Below are positions 35,394 through 44,409 of a stretch of 64,000 bases of DNA, one piece after another. This DNA comes from Desulfobulbaceae bacterium. Its GTDB lineage: Bacteria > Desulfobacterota > Desulfobulbia > Desulfobulbales > Desulfocapsaceae. The notes below the pieces were generated by a model. That model had not been told where the DNA came from, made no database searches, and saw only the letters and a list, made by a program, of their open reading frames with translations. Location: assembly GCA_024640625.1 (NCBI GenBank), contig JAHEER010000014.1, positions 1 through 64,000 of the forward strand, given 5' to 3'. The first letter of the stretch is position 1. Each line of letters begins with the position of its first letter. The position numbers and the translations under genes are program-made.

Positions 35394-35951
35394 ATGGACT
35401 ATTTTTCGATTCTCGTCATAGCCGTCGGCTTGGCCATGGACGCCTTCGCGGTGTCGGTGGCTTGTGGTGTAACCATCAAACAGATGGGCCTGCGCCAGAC
35501 CCTGACCATTGCCGCCTCATTTGCCCTGTTCCAGGCGCTCATGCCAATAATCGGCTGGCTGGCCGGTCTTGGCTTCCGGGACTATATCGCCGCCTATGAT
35601 CACTGGATCGCTTTCGGGCTGCTGGCGGGAATAGGGTTTAAAATGATTTATGAAGCCGGCCGGCTTGAAGAAGACGAGGAGATCGACGCCATGTCCGGCG
35701 GCCGCCTGCTGCTGCTGTCGCTTGCAACCAGCATCGATGCTCTGGCTGTTGGCCTGAGTTTCTCCTTGCTAAACATCACGATACTGACCCCGGCATTGAT
35801 AATCGGATTCGTGACCGGCGGATTGTCTCATGGCGGTATCATCCTGGGACGAAAGGTCGGTCATCTTTTTGAAGGTAAAATAGAAATTATCGGCGGTATC
35901 ATTCTTATCCTGATCGGCCTGAAAATTCTTCTCGAGCACACTATTGCATAG
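35394..35951 (+). CDS. mntP: Manganese efflux pump MntP
   Basis: A 185-residue inner-membrane protein with six helices in two pseudo-repeats, each carrying a conserved Asp motif (G-L-A-M-D-A-F-A-V-S and A-T-S-I-D-A-L-A-V-G-L-S) that forms the metal path. It exports Mn2+ from the cytoplasm. Length and motif placement agree with the MntP family. It is 30 bases after the DUF4136 lipoprotein. I see no yybP-ykoY riboswitch upstream, so its expression may follow the upstream genes. Confidence 0.93.
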   Translation: MDYFSILVIAVGLAMDAFAVSVACGVTIKQMGLRQTLTIAASFALFQALMPIIGWLAGLGFRDYIAAYDHWIAFGLLAGIGFKMIYEAGRLEEDEEIDAMSGGRLLLLSLATSIDALAVGLSFSLLNITILTPALIIGFVTGGLSHGGIILGRKVGHLFEGKIEIIGGIILILIGLKILLEHTIA

Positions 35952-35984
35952 GCAGACGGGGGGACCCGGAGGGGGAAAAATAAG

Positions 35985-36013
35985 TTGACAGCTATGGTCT
36001 CACAAGATATATT
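35985..36013 (+). promoter_or_regulatory. Strong sigma-70-type promoter for tRNA-Asn
   Basis: TTGACA (35985-35990) and TATATT (36008-36013) are spaced by 17 bases, close to the sigma-70 ideal. It points to the tRNA-Asn gene starting at 36129, giving a leader of about 110 bases. A 15-base palindrome, CGTGATA-T-TATCACG (36076-36090), lies in the leader and could be a processing or regulatory structure. Confidence 0.7.
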
Positions 36014-36128
36014 CCCCTCCTACTTTACGGAAACCGATTGTCGTAAAATCAACCACTTAGGTGCAGGATCGGCTCCGTGATATTATCACGATCTTCTGTG
36101 AAATCAGACGGTTGTGAGACAGTCGAGA

Positions 36129-36204
36129 TCCTCGGTAGCTCAGTTGGTAGAGCAGGTGGCTGTTAACCACCCTGTCGGCGGTTCGAGTCCGTCCCGGGGA
36201 GCCA
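36129..36204 (+). tRNA. tRNA-Asn (GTT)
   Basis: A 76-base cloverleaf with an encoded CCA end. The acceptor TCCTCGG pairs with CCGGGGA (one T-G pair); the anticodon loop CTGTTAA sits between GGTGG and CCACC, giving anticodon GTT; the T-arm has GGTTCGAGTCC. Discriminator G at 36201. Confidence 0.97.
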
Positions 36205-36210
36205 AAATGG

Positions 36211-36250
36211 AATAAGGGCGTTTTTCTTCGGAGAAACGCCCTTATTTTGT
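36211..36250 (+). terminator. Intrinsic terminator after tRNA-Asn
   Basis: A 16-bp stem (36211-36226 against 36231-36246) closed by a UUCG tetraloop with one G-U pair is followed by TTTTG. It begins six bases after the tRNA 3' end. The stem also starts with A-rich bases, so it could act in both directions. Confidence 0.9.
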
Positions 36251-36374
36251 TGGGGCATGATGTTTTTATCTGCCAGGATGTCAAATGGTTGCCTGTAGTT
36301 CGGGATGAGGCGGCCTGCCTTCCAGATCGACTTCGAACACACGGCATTGATGATTTGCCGCTCTGGAGATAGTA

Positions 36375-37115
36375 GTGGACAGTAGTGATTATTTTTTCAT
36401 TCTGCTCGCCTATATGATCGCCGCCATGATTAAAGGCGTGACTGGGCTCGGATTCAACACCTCGTGTCTGCCCATAATGGCGTTGCATTTGGATCTGAAG
36501 CTGGCCATTCCCCTGGCGATAATCCCCTCGATCGTGAGTAATGTCGTAATCATGTTTCAGGCCGGGGCTTTTTTAAAGGTGTTGCGCCGGTTCTGGGTTC
36601 TCTATGCGGCAGCGATCCCCAGTCTCTTGATCGGCCTGTCAGTTCTGGTCAAAGTCAATGTCGACCTGGCCAAAACCTTTCTCGGCCTGGTGCTGATTCT
36701 CTATGCGCTGACGGCACTGCTCAAGAAGCCTTTCACCGTCTCCAAGATTATGGAACAAGGATTAAAACTGCCGGTCGGCTTGCTCACTGGGTTCATCAAT
36801 GGCCTGACCGGTTCCCAGGTAATGCCGGTACTGCCGTATCTCTTATCGTTGAACCTTGACAAAAATACCTTTATCCAGGCGATAAATATCTCTTTTACCC
36901 TGTCGAGCCTAATTATGCTTTTCCGTATGAACCAGTTAGGCTATCTGTCTGCCCATGCCTTTTTAATCGCCCTGGGCAGTGCAATTCCCGTAACCGCCAT
37001 TGTCTTTATCGGTGGGAAATTGCGAAATCGTCTTTCGCAGAGCTTTTATCGCAAGCTGGTGCTGGTTTTTTTGCTGGTATTGGGCGTCACCCTGTCTGTG
37101 AAATCACTAATCTGA
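36375..37115 (+). CDS. TauE/SafE-family sulfite/sulfonate exporter permease
   Basis: A 246-residue membrane protein with about eight helices arranged in two repeats. It carries the family's G-x-x-G-L-G-F-N-T at the first helix and G-x-x-x-G-x-x-G at the second half (GLLTGFINGLTGSQVMPVLPYLL). TauE/SafE proteins export sulfite or sulfoacetate, or move other anions. It starts at GTG with GGAG nearby. It lies 2.7 kb before the taurine-type cluster, in which Xsc releases sulfite, but is separated from it by two minus-strand genes, so a link is only suggestive. Confidence 0.85.
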   Translation: MDSSDYFFILLAYMIAAMIKGVTGLGFNTSCLPIMALHLDLKLAIPLAIIPSIVSNVVIMFQAGAFLKVLRRFWVLYAAAIPSLLIGLSVLVKVNVDLAKTFLGLVLILYALTALLKKPFTVSKIMEQGLKLPVGLLTGFINGLTGSQVMPVLPYLLSLNLDKNTFIQAINISFTLSSLIMLFRMNQLGYLSAHAFLIALGSAIPVTAIVFIGGKLRNRLSQSFYRKLVLVFLLVLGVTLSVKSLI

Positions 37116-37301
37116 CCGCTGAAACGAAGATCTTCTGGCATCGTCCTCACGCTCCAGGTAACCGGTGCTTCCCTGGGGATGACAGAAGCGTCACTAAAAT
37201 ACGATCTGAAAATTCCCACTACCAGTGCAAACGCTGTGGAAACAGCAGCGAGAAGCGGGACTGCACCACTCAGGCCCATGTCTACCCGGAAAGGAGTCCG
37301 G

Positions 37302-38210
37302 TTATCCTAGCCCGACCAGTACAACTCCTGCGAAGAGCAGAACCACCGCAGTAATTTTCGGGCCGCAGATGAGTTCTTTTAGAAAGAGAATTCCGAAGAT
37401 CAGGCCGATGGGTATGCTGAGTTGGCGAAAGGCGACCACATAACTGACATTGGTTACATAGCCCATGCTGATGAGAACCAATGCGTAGGTTATTAGAATC
37501 CCGGCTCCCTTGATGATTGAGGATGCGGGATGAACAATCTGCTGCATGAAAATCCGGCGTTCTTTCCCGTTTGGCACAACGACCAATCCCTGCCAGAAAA
37601 TGGTGGTCATCCCCTGGAGGCCGATATAATAAAATGCCATCAGGAAATTTTCACGAAAAGTCACCGGCCGGATCCCTCTGATGGTACCCAGGGCGAAATC
37701 GTCCGTCAGAGAATATCCGGCGGTTCCTGCTGCGGCCACCAGGGCTGCGACAACAGCAACGCTTTTATATTTTTGCAGAGAGAAATCCCTGAACGAGCGC
37801 AGGGGAATCAGGAATGCCCCGGCAATAATAAGTGCTATTCCAAGGAGAACCGCATTTCCGATTGATTCACCGCGGCCGATCAGAAATACCACAGTTGTGA
37901 CCATGAGTGCCGGCAGAGATCGGGCCAGGGGATAGGCAACCGATAGCTCTCCCTTTTTATAGGCATAGGCAAGGCCAAAGAAATAGAGTGCCTGGAAAAA
38001 TCCAGTCAGCAATAAAAGTGGCCAGAGCTGCTGAATTATTTCCATCACCTGGCTTCTTCCATGGATCAGAAGCGGCATGACAAGAAGAGTTCCGAACAGG
38101 TTGGCCAGGAGAAAAGACGCGGTCGAAGGGTGATCCTTCTTGCTGAAAAGATTCCACCCGGCATGAGTCAGGGCGGACGTTATCAGTAATATTGCCGCGG
38201 TCAGTGTCAT
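37302..38210 (-). CDS. DMT/EamA-family transporter
   Basis: A 302-residue protein with ten hydrophobic helices in two EamA repeats of five. Landmarks: L-T-H-A-G-W-N-L-F-S-K-K at helix 1, Y-K-K-G-E-L-S-V-A-Y-P-L-A-R-S at the end of the first repeat, and F-R-Q-L-S-I-P-I-G-L-I-F-G-I-L-F-L-K-E at the last. It probably exports or imports a small metabolite; substrate unknown. It is monocistronic on minus. Confidence 0.88.
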   Translation of the reverse strand: MTLTAAILLITSALTHAGWNLFSKKDHPSTASFLLANLFGTLLVMPLLIHGRSQVMEIIQQLWPLLLLTGFFQALYFFGLAYAYKKGELSVAYPLARSLPALMVTTVVFLIGRGESIGNAVLLGIALIIAGAFLIPLRSFRDFSLQKYKSVAVVAALVAAAGTAGYSLTDDFALGTIRGIRPVTFRENFLMAFYYIGLQGMTTIFWQGLVVVPNGKERRIFMQQIVHPASSIIKGAGILITYALVLISMGYVTNVSYVVAFRQLSIPIGLIFGILFLKELICGPKITAVVLLFAGVVLVGLG

Positions 38211-38514
38211 TCTGGGGCTGTAAGTTTGGTCTGTGATATATAGATTATGTACGGACCTGCCGGCACGCGCACAAGACCACCCCCGAATACAAGATCATGT
38301 GCCTGAAATCAAGAAATCTTTTTCTCTGGAGCTAATCACTGCCACCTCCAGTAGAGTCCTGACCAGTTACCGGGGCGGTGTGCCGTTCCTGGCGCAGTGC
38401 GTTGCGGGTCGAGATCAGTAAGAAAAATGTTCGGCTGGCGACGCCTTGTTGAACAAAGATCGGCAGGTGGGGAAACAGAGATTTTGAGGCCATCGTCTTG
38501 AAGCGGGCTCTGGG
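38211..38514. other. 304-base intergenic region
   Basis: Gap between the DMT transporter gene and the alpha/beta hydrolase gene, both on minus. No gene and no clear terminator or repeat is visible. Confidence 0.4.
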
Positions 38515-39396
38515 TTACTCCGTCATACGGACCCGGCTGATCAACCGCTCAAGAGACGCATCAATTGTCGGTTTTGAATGCCAGGGGATAAAGTGATCAA
38601 TATGTTTCAGCACCAGTTCTTCGAGTTCAGCGTTTGTCAACCTGCGCCGGAGGTAACTGACGTTCGCTACAGGGACCAGCGGATCCGCATCCCCATGCAC
38701 GATGGTGACCGGAATGCTGATTCTGTGCAACCTTTCTGACTGGGCAATAAGGCCGCGCTTCAGTGACAGGAGTTCATGGTTGGCATTGTTGATCGGTCTG
38801 GACAGCAGTTTCGAAATGGGTTTGCAGGTGCCGATGGTTTGCAGCCAGATCGCCTCCTCCAACTCCGGGTCGAAGGCGCCGGCGAGCAGCAGCAGACCGC
38901 CGACCCTGTCCGGATTATCCAGAGCGGCCTGCATGGCGATGGAAGCACCCGATGAGTGACCTACCAGGATCGCTTTTTTATTGCCCACTGTCATCAGAAG
39001 CGGTGCAACAGCCTGCGCCTGGCGTTCGAGCGATACCACGGCATGTTCGGGTTCACTAAGACCATATCCGGGGCGGTCCAGAGCTATATAGGTAAGTCCG
39101 GCCGGGACGTCGAGCAGATAGTCCGCCCAGCCTCTCGCGTTTCCGGGTGTGCCGTGTATGAAGATGACCCGTCGCCCTTCCCGGGAGCCTGTGTGCAGGA
39201 AACTGACACGATCCGGGCTCGGTAATTTCGCTCTGCATGAATGTCTATTGATGCGGGCAATCTGTTCTTGGCTGGCAGCTATCTTAAGCGGCGCATTTTT
39301 ACCGTAAAGACTGGAAAAAAACACCTTTACGGCATGCAGTGGGGGGAGCAGACGCATGCGGGGGCGTACGCTCTTCTTTGAATTTATGTCTACCAT
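38515..39396 (-). CDS. Alpha/beta hydrolase
   Basis: A 293-residue serine hydrolase. H-G-T-P-G-N-A-R-G-W forms the oxyanion loop, V-G-H-S-S-G-A-S carries the nucleophile (G-x-S-x-G), V-H-G-D-A-D-P-L-V-P holds the acidic residue and H-I-D-H-F-I the catalytic His. N-terminal residues up to about 60 are basic and may contain a weak membrane or signal region. The substrate is not predictable. It diverges from the xsc operon with a 440-base gap. Confidence 0.87.
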   Translation of the reverse strand: MVDINSKKSVRPRMRLLPPLHAVKVFFSSLYGKNAPLKIAASQEQIARINRHSCRAKLPSPDRVSFLHTGSREGRRVIFIHGTPGNARGWADYLLDVPAGLTYIALDRPGYGLSEPEHAVVSLERQAQAVAPLLMTVGNKKAILVGHSSGASIAMQAALDNPDRVGGLLLLAGAFDPELEEAIWLQTIGTCKPISKLLSRPINNANHELLSLKRGLIAQSERLHRISIPVTIVHGDADPLVPVANVSYLRRRLTNAELEELVLKHIDHFIPWHSKPTIDASLERLISRVRMTE

Positions 39397-39711
39397 GGCC
39401 TCATTTTCCTGGCTGTCGAACCGGTCAGTGGACGGATCACTTTATCGGTTCCACACGTCCGAAGATCTCTGCATATTCTATAAGCACTTTTGCCAGCGGG
39501 CCGCCCGGTAATCGGCTAATATTTTATTGAAACAGATTTTTTTATGCATGGGTGCCGCCCGCTTTTCCCCACCCACTGCAGGCCGGCAAAACGACCCGGA
39601 CCTGGGGCAGGTATGTATTTGATATCGAATGTTTTTTTACATATCGCCTGGGCACCCTATGGCAGACTGTTCTCTCATGTAGATAATTTGGAAAGGTTGC
39701 GCAGAATTTGC
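39397..39711. other. Divergent intergenic region before the xsc promoter
   Basis: No gene. It holds the promoter of the alpha/beta hydrolase (not identified) on minus and runs to the xsc -35 at 39712. No repeat found. Confidence 0.4.
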
Positions 39712-39741
39712 TTGACAGGCTACTGATGTGTGATGTATCAG
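39712..39741 (+). promoter_or_regulatory. xsc promoter with -35 box and 19-base operator
   Basis: TTGACA (39712-39717), five bases, then CTGATGTGTGATGTATCAG (39723-39741). The -10 at 16-bp spacing would be TGTATC, weak, so activation is likely. The 19-mer has CTGAT...ATCAG dyad ends and an inner TGAT-GT-ATCA palindrome, a size typical of FCD-GntR operators. The same -35/operator layout occurs before mmsA (51469-51498 on minus), with 16 of 19 operator bases identical. Confidence 0.7.
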
Positions 39742-39836
39742 ATACCTTAGGAAGGTAAATTATCTGCTGGAATGATGCTGACCCGATTCCCTTCTGCAAA
39801 AGAACCAAACTACAATCCAAACATTGGAGGTTGAAA

Positions 39837-41624
39837 ATGGCTGCGATGAAAATGACCACCGAAGAGGCTTTTATTAAAGTTCTGCAAATGCATGGTATAG
39901 ACAACGCGTTTGGTATTATCGGGTCGGCGATGATGCCGATCTCTGACCTGTTTCCCCAGGCCGGGATCACCTTTTGGGACTGCGCCCACGAATGTAACGC
40001 CGGGATGATGGCCGACGGCTTCAGTCGGGCTTCCGGTAAGATGTCCATGATGGTCGCCCAGAACGGGCCAGGAATTACAAATTTTGTAACCCCTGTCAAG
40101 ACGGCGTATTGGAACCATACCCCCTTGCTTTTGGTAACGCCGCAGGCAGCGAACAAAACGATAGGTCAAGGCGGATTCCAGGAAGTTGAGCAGATGGCTG
40201 TATTCAAGGATATGGTCGCATATCAGGAAGAGGTGCGCGATCCGTCGAGAATAGCAGAGGTCCTGAACCGGGTTATCATGAAAGCAAAACGAGCCTCTGC
40301 CCCAGCTCAGATCAATGTTCCGCGTGATATATGGACCCAGGTAATTGAAATTCAGCTCCCGGCAATAGTCGATTTCGAGAGGCCTTCAGGCGGCGAGGAA
40401 GCGATTGCCCGGGCGGCGGAACTACTGGCCAGTGCCTCTTTCCCTGTTATCCTGAACGGCGCCGGCGTTGTTCTCGGTGATGCGGTCAAGGAGACCATTG
40501 CCCTTGCCGAAAAGCTCGATGCTCCGGTATGCTGCGGCTATCAGCACAATGACGCCTTTCCAGGCAGCCATCCGCTCTACGCCGGACCGCTTGGATACAA
40601 CGGTTCAAAAGCAGCAATGGATCTAATCGCCAAGGCGGATGTGGTTCTGGCTCTCGGCACGCGCTTGAATCCCTTCTCCACGCTACCGAGCTACGGCCAT
40701 ATAAATTACTGGCCTGAAAATGCAGAAATTATCCAGGTTGAAATCAATCCTGACCGCATAGGGCTGACCAAACCGGTAACGGTAGGCATAGTCGGCGATG
40801 CCAAAAAAGTCGCCGCCTCCATCCTCAAGCAGTTGCCCGGGAATGCCGGAGATAATGGCCGTGAAGAGCGCAAAGCATTGATCGCCACGACCAAGTCAGC
40901 CTGGGTCGCCGAACTGGCTTCGATGGATCATGAAGAAGATGATCCCGGCACAACCTGGAATGAGCGCGCCCGCGACCGCGAGCCGGGAAAGATTTCGTCT
41001 CGCATGGCCTGGCGTGCTATCATGGAAGTTCTGCCCAAAGATGCCATCATCTCATCTGACATCGGTAATGCCTGTGCCATTGGCAACGCGTATCCAACTT
41101 TTGAGAAAACCAGGAAATATTTGGCTCCCGGTCTGTTTGGCCCCTGTGGTTATGGCTTCCCTGCTATCTGCGGCGCTAAAGTGGCCCAGCCCGATGTCCC
41201 GGTTGTCGGATTCGCCGGAGATGGGGCTTTTGGTATTTCAATGAACGAAATGACCGCCTGCGGCCGGGACAACTGGCCGGCGATCACCATGGTAATCTTT
41301 CGCAATTACCAGTGGGGGGCGGAGAAACGCAACACCACCTTGTGGTTTGACGACAATTTCGTCGGCACTGAACTGGATACCCAGGTTTCCTATGCCGACA
41401 TCGCCAAGGCCTGCGGCGTTGAAGGTGTTCAGGCAACCACAATGGAGGAGATAAGCGAGGCTCTGAACACGGCCGTTAAGGCCCAGATGGAAGAAGGTAA
41501 AACCACCTTCATCGAAATTCTGCTCAACCAGGAACTGGGAGAGCCCTTCCGTCGTGACGCCATGAAAGCACCGGTTAAAGTTGCGGGTATTGATCCGGCT
41601 GATATGCGTGCCCAGAAAGTTTAG
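39837..41624 (+). CDS. xsc: Sulfoacetaldehyde acetyltransferase
   Basis: A 595-residue thiamine-diphosphate enzyme converting sulfoacetaldehyde and phosphate to acetyl phosphate and sulfite. The sequence follows known Xsc almost word for word: G-I-I-G-S-A-M-M-P-I-S-D-L-F-P, F-W-D-C-A-H-E with the ThDP-activating Glu (residue 52), the PQAANKTIGQGGFQEVEQM block specific to Xsc, and the ThDP/Mg motif GDGAFG near 461 with N about 27 residues on. The start is ATG 39837, six bases after GGAGG. It is first in the operon xsc-tpa-ald-gntR; no pta gene follows, so acetyl phosphate is used elsewhere. Confidence 0.95.
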   Translation: MAAMKMTTEEAFIKVLQMHGIDNAFGIIGSAMMPISDLFPQAGITFWDCAHECNAGMMADGFSRASGKMSMMVAQNGPGITNFVTPVKTAYWNHTPLLLVTPQAANKTIGQGGFQEVEQMAVFKDMVAYQEEVRDPSRIAEVLNRVIMKAKRASAPAQINVPRDIWTQVIEIQLPAIVDFERPSGGEEAIARAAELLASASFPVILNGAGVVLGDAVKETIALAEKLDAPVCCGYQHNDAFPGSHPLYAGPLGYNGSKAAMDLIAKADVVLALGTRLNPFSTLPSYGHINYWPENAEIIQVEINPDRIGLTKPVTVGIVGDAKKVAASILKQLPGNAGDNGREERKALIATTKSAWVAELASMDHEEDDPGTTWNERARDREPGKISSRMAWRAIMEVLPKDAIISSDIGNACAIGNAYPTFEKTRKYLAPGLFGPCGYGFPAICGAKVAQPDVPVVGFAGDGAFGISMNEMTACGRDNWPAITMVIFRNYQWGAEKRNTTLWFDDNFVGTELDTQVSYADIAKACGVEGVQATTMEEISEALNTAVKAQMEEGKTTFIEILLNQELGEPFRRDAMKAPVKVAGIDPADMRAQKV

Positions 41625-41666
41625 CAAGAGGGGTCATCTGGTATTCTTTCCTGGTGGAAAACGTAT

Positions 41667-41698
41667 CCGGAGAGCCCCATGGAAGAGTTGCTCTCCGG
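41667..41698 (+). promoter_or_regulatory. Hairpin between xsc and tpa
   Basis: CCGGAGAGC (41667-41675) and GCTCTCCGG (41690-41698) form a 9-bp perfect stem with a 14-base loop, 43 bases after the xsc stop and 150 before tpa. No T-run follows. It may limit read-through or protect the xsc mRNA 3' end. Confidence 0.5.
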
Positions 41699-41848
41699 TT
41701 GCGGCCTGGCAACACCAGATTGAATAGTTTAATTAGAGGAGAAGGTGAACGGCCCGTGCATAGTAATCTGATCTCTAAAGCAGGTAGTGGCATCACTGGA
41801 AGGCGGTAAAATAGCACTATAACAGTGGCAAATTGGAGGACTAAATTG

Positions 41849-43246
41849 ATGAAAACAGACAACGTGCTGGAATATGACACCGAGGAAATAGTTGCCGCGG
41901 ACAAGAACTGCCTCTGGCATCACCTGAAGCCGCATAAGCTTTTTGAGATGCAGGAACAAATGGTGATTGTCGAGGGCAAGGGGCTGATGGTCACCGACAT
42001 TCGGGGAAACGAATACCTGGACGTTACCTCCGGCGGCGTGTGGAGCGTCATGGTCGGCTACGGCCGGGACTCGATTGCCGAAGCGGTCTGCGCCCAGATG
42101 AAAAAAATGCCGTATTTCGCAGGCGCTTACGGAACAATTCCAGCGATCAAGTTTGCCCAGAAACTGTTAGAAAAACTACCGCGCCATGACAAAGTTTACT
42201 TTTCCAATTCCGGATCTGAAGCCAACGAAAAAGCCTTCAAGCTTGTTCGGCAGGCCTCACGGATCAGCCCGGAGCGCAAGGGCAAATATAAGATTATGTA
42301 TCGGGACCGTGATTATCATGGATGCACCTTTGGAGCGATGAGCTCGACTGGGCAGGCGCAGCGCAAAGAGGATTATGGGCCGTTCCTGGATGGGTTCGTG
42401 GAGTTCCCTCACTGCTGCTGCTACCGCTGTCCCTACGACAAGACCTATGGTGAATGCAATATCGAATGCGCCCGCAAGGTTGAAGATATCATGCTCGAGG
42501 AGGGCCCGGAGACCATCGGCGGCCTCATCGTGGAGCCTATTACTGCCGGTGGCGGAATTTTAAAACCGGTGCCCGAGTATTTTCCGATACTTCAGGAAAT
42601 ATGTAAAAAATACGACGTCTGGCTGATCATTGACGAGGTTGTCTGCGGCTTCGGCAGGACCGGCAAATTCTGGGGACATGAGCATTTCGACGTTGACCCG
42701 GACATCATAACCATGGCCAAGGGGCTGGCCAGTTCGTACGAGGCCCTTTCGGCGACGGTGGTTAAACAAAAAATCTACGACCTGTTTCTCTGTGATCCGT
42801 CCGACCCCGAAACACGGCTCAACTATTTCAGGGATATCAGTACTTATGGCGGCTGCACCGCACCGATGACCGCGGCCTTGGAGAGCACCAGGATCATAGA
42901 AGATGAAGACCTTGTCGAGAACAGCAGGGTGGTGGGAGAGTACTTGCTGGAGAAACTAAAGGGTCTGGAGCACTTTGACAGCGTTGGCGATGTCAGGGGC
43001 CAGGGGCTCTTCGCGGGCATCGAATTCGTCACCGACAAGGTCACTAAAGAGCCTGTCACCGAAGCCCAGATGGCGGCACTTATGGCCAATCTCCTCGCCC
43101 AGGGAGTAATTGCCGGGAGAACAAACTCGAGCTTTCACGGGCTCAACAACGTCATGAACTTTGCCCCGTGTCTCATCATTACCAAAGAACAGGTTGATAC
43201 GGTAGTCTCAGCGGTGAGTGCCGCCATCGAGAAAACATTCAAATAA
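41849..43246 (+). CDS. tpa: Taurine:pyruvate aminotransferase
   Basis: A 465-residue class III PLP aminotransferase that turns taurine and pyruvate into sulfoacetaldehyde and alanine. It resembles Tpa of Bilophila: V-T-S-G-G-V-W-S-V-M-V-G-Y-G, SNSGSEANEKAFK, D-Y-H-G-C-T-F-G-A-M-S-S-T-G, Asp262 in I-I-D-E-V and the PLP lysine 291 in TMAKGLASSY. A Cys-rich insert (Cys 189-191, 194, 203, 207; C-x2-C-x8-C-x3-C) is shared with the aminotransferase at 52902. The start is ATG 41849 with GGAGG 11 bases before. It lies between xsc and ald, whose products use and regenerate its substrates. Confidence 0.93.
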   Translation: MKTDNVLEYDTEEIVAADKNCLWHHLKPHKLFEMQEQMVIVEGKGLMVTDIRGNEYLDVTSGGVWSVMVGYGRDSIAEAVCAQMKKMPYFAGAYGTIPAIKFAQKLLEKLPRHDKVYFSNSGSEANEKAFKLVRQASRISPERKGKYKIMYRDRDYHGCTFGAMSSTGQAQRKEDYGPFLDGFVEFPHCCCYRCPYDKTYGECNIECARKVEDIMLEEGPETIGGLIVEPITAGGGILKPVPEYFPILQEICKKYDVWLIIDEVVCGFGRTGKFWGHEHFDVDPDIITMAKGLASSYEALSATVVKQKIYDLFLCDPSDPETRLNYFRDISTYGGCTAPMTAALESTRIIEDEDLVENSRVVGEYLLEKLKGLEHFDSVGDVRGQGLFAGIEFVTDKVTKEPVTEAQMAALMANLLAQGVIAGRTNSSFHGLNNVMNFAPCLIITKEQVDTVVSAVSAAIEKTFK

Positions 43247-43261
43247 GCAGGAGGCATAATA

Positions 43262-44374
43262 ATGATTGTTGGCATATTAAAGGAAATCAAAGTCGCAGAA
43301 AAGCGTGTAAGCATGACACCTGCCGGGGTCATCTCCATGATCAGTAACGGCCATGACGTGCTCGTGGAAAAAGCTGCAGGTGAAGGTGCCGGATATCCTG
43401 ATGCAGAATACATTGCCGCGGGGGCGGTTATCGTTGACACGCCTGCCGAGATCTATCAGAAATCGGACATGGTGATGCACGTCAAGGAACCGCAGCCGTC
43501 CGAATACGATATGATCAGAGAAGGCCAGATAGTCTTCACCTATCTACACCTGGCCGCAGATGAACAGCAGACCCACGCTCTCGTCAAAAGCAAGTCAGTG
43601 GCGATTGCCTATGAGACCATCGAAAAGGACAACGGCTCCCTGCCGCTGCTGGTACCGATGAGCGAGGTTGCTGGCCGCATGGCAGCCCAGGAAGCCGCCA
43701 AATATATTGAAATGCCCCAGGGGGGGAGGGGCATCCTGCTCGGCGGGGTGACCGGTGTTGCCCCCGGAACCGTTGTGGTGATCGGCGGCGGCGTCGTCGG
43801 GATCAATGCCGCCAAGATGGCCTGTGGGCTCGGTGCCAAGGTGTATGTGCTCGACACCAACCTGCAGAGACTCGCCTATCTTGACGATGTGATGCCGGCA
43901 AACTGCTTCCCGGTCATGTCCAATCCAACCGTTCTGAGGGAACTGGTGAAAGAGGCCGATGTGGTTATAGGAGCAGTGCTGGTTGCTGGGGCCAAAGCGC
44001 CCAAGCTGCTCACCCGGGATATGCTCAAAGAAATGAAGAAGGGTGCGGTGATCGTTGATGTTGCCATCGATCAGGGCGGCTGCTTTGAAACCTCTAAACC
44101 GACAACCCACGACGATCCGATCTACGAGGTTGATGGGGTTATTCATTACTGCGTTGCAAATATGCCTGGCGCGGTTGCCCGGACATCTGCGCGGGCGCTG
44201 ACCAATGCAACCCTGCCCTACGCAATAGAAATAGCCAACAAGGGCTGGAAAAAAGCGATGCAGGAAAATAAGGAAATTAAGCTCGGCGCCAATGTGGTCA
44301 ATGGCAAGATTACCTATAAAGCCGTCGCCGATGCGTTCGATCTCCCGTACACTCCCATCGAGACCTTTCTGTAA
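43262..44374 (+). CDS. ald: Alanine dehydrogenase
   Basis: A 370-residue NAD-dependent alanine dehydrogenase: M-I-V-G-I-L-K-E-I-K-V-A-E-K-R-V-S-M-T-P, then the catalytic-site F-T-Y-L-H-L-A-A-D, the Rossmann motif V-V-I-G-G-G-V-V-G-I-N-A-A with D-T-N at the strand end, and V-D-V-A-I-D-Q-G-G-C-F-E-T-S. It oxidises the alanine made by Tpa to pyruvate plus ammonia and NADH, which closes the transamination cycle. AGGAGG precedes the start and it lies 15 bases from tpa. Confidence 0.95.
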   Translation: MIVGILKEIKVAEKRVSMTPAGVISMISNGHDVLVEKAAGEGAGYPDAEYIAAGAVIVDTPAEIYQKSDMVMHVKEPQPSEYDMIREGQIVFTYLHLAADEQQTHALVKSKSVAIAYETIEKDNGSLPLLVPMSEVAGRMAAQEAAKYIEMPQGGRGILLGGVTGVAPGTVVVIGGGVVGINAAKMACGLGAKVYVLDTNLQRLAYLDDVMPANCFPVMSNPTVLRELVKEADVVIGAVLVAGAKAPKLLTRDMLKEMKKGAVIVDVAIDQGGCFETSKPTTHDDPIYEVDGVIHYCVANMPGAVARTSARALTNATLPYAIEIANKGWKKAMQENKEIKLGANVVNGKITYKAVADAFDLPYTPIETFL

Positions 44375-44409
44375 TATGAGGCTTTATCATAACAAAAAGG
44401 ACCAGTGAG

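Noticed and set aside
36057-36488. Minus-strand frame across tRNA-Asn
   Set aside because: It reads antisense through the tRNA and into the TauE-like gene; a common annotation artefact.
37046-37279. Minus frame with a hydrophobic start in the gap after the TauE-like gene
   Set aside because: It overlaps the TauE-like 3' end on the opposite strand and has no homology or ribosome-binding site.
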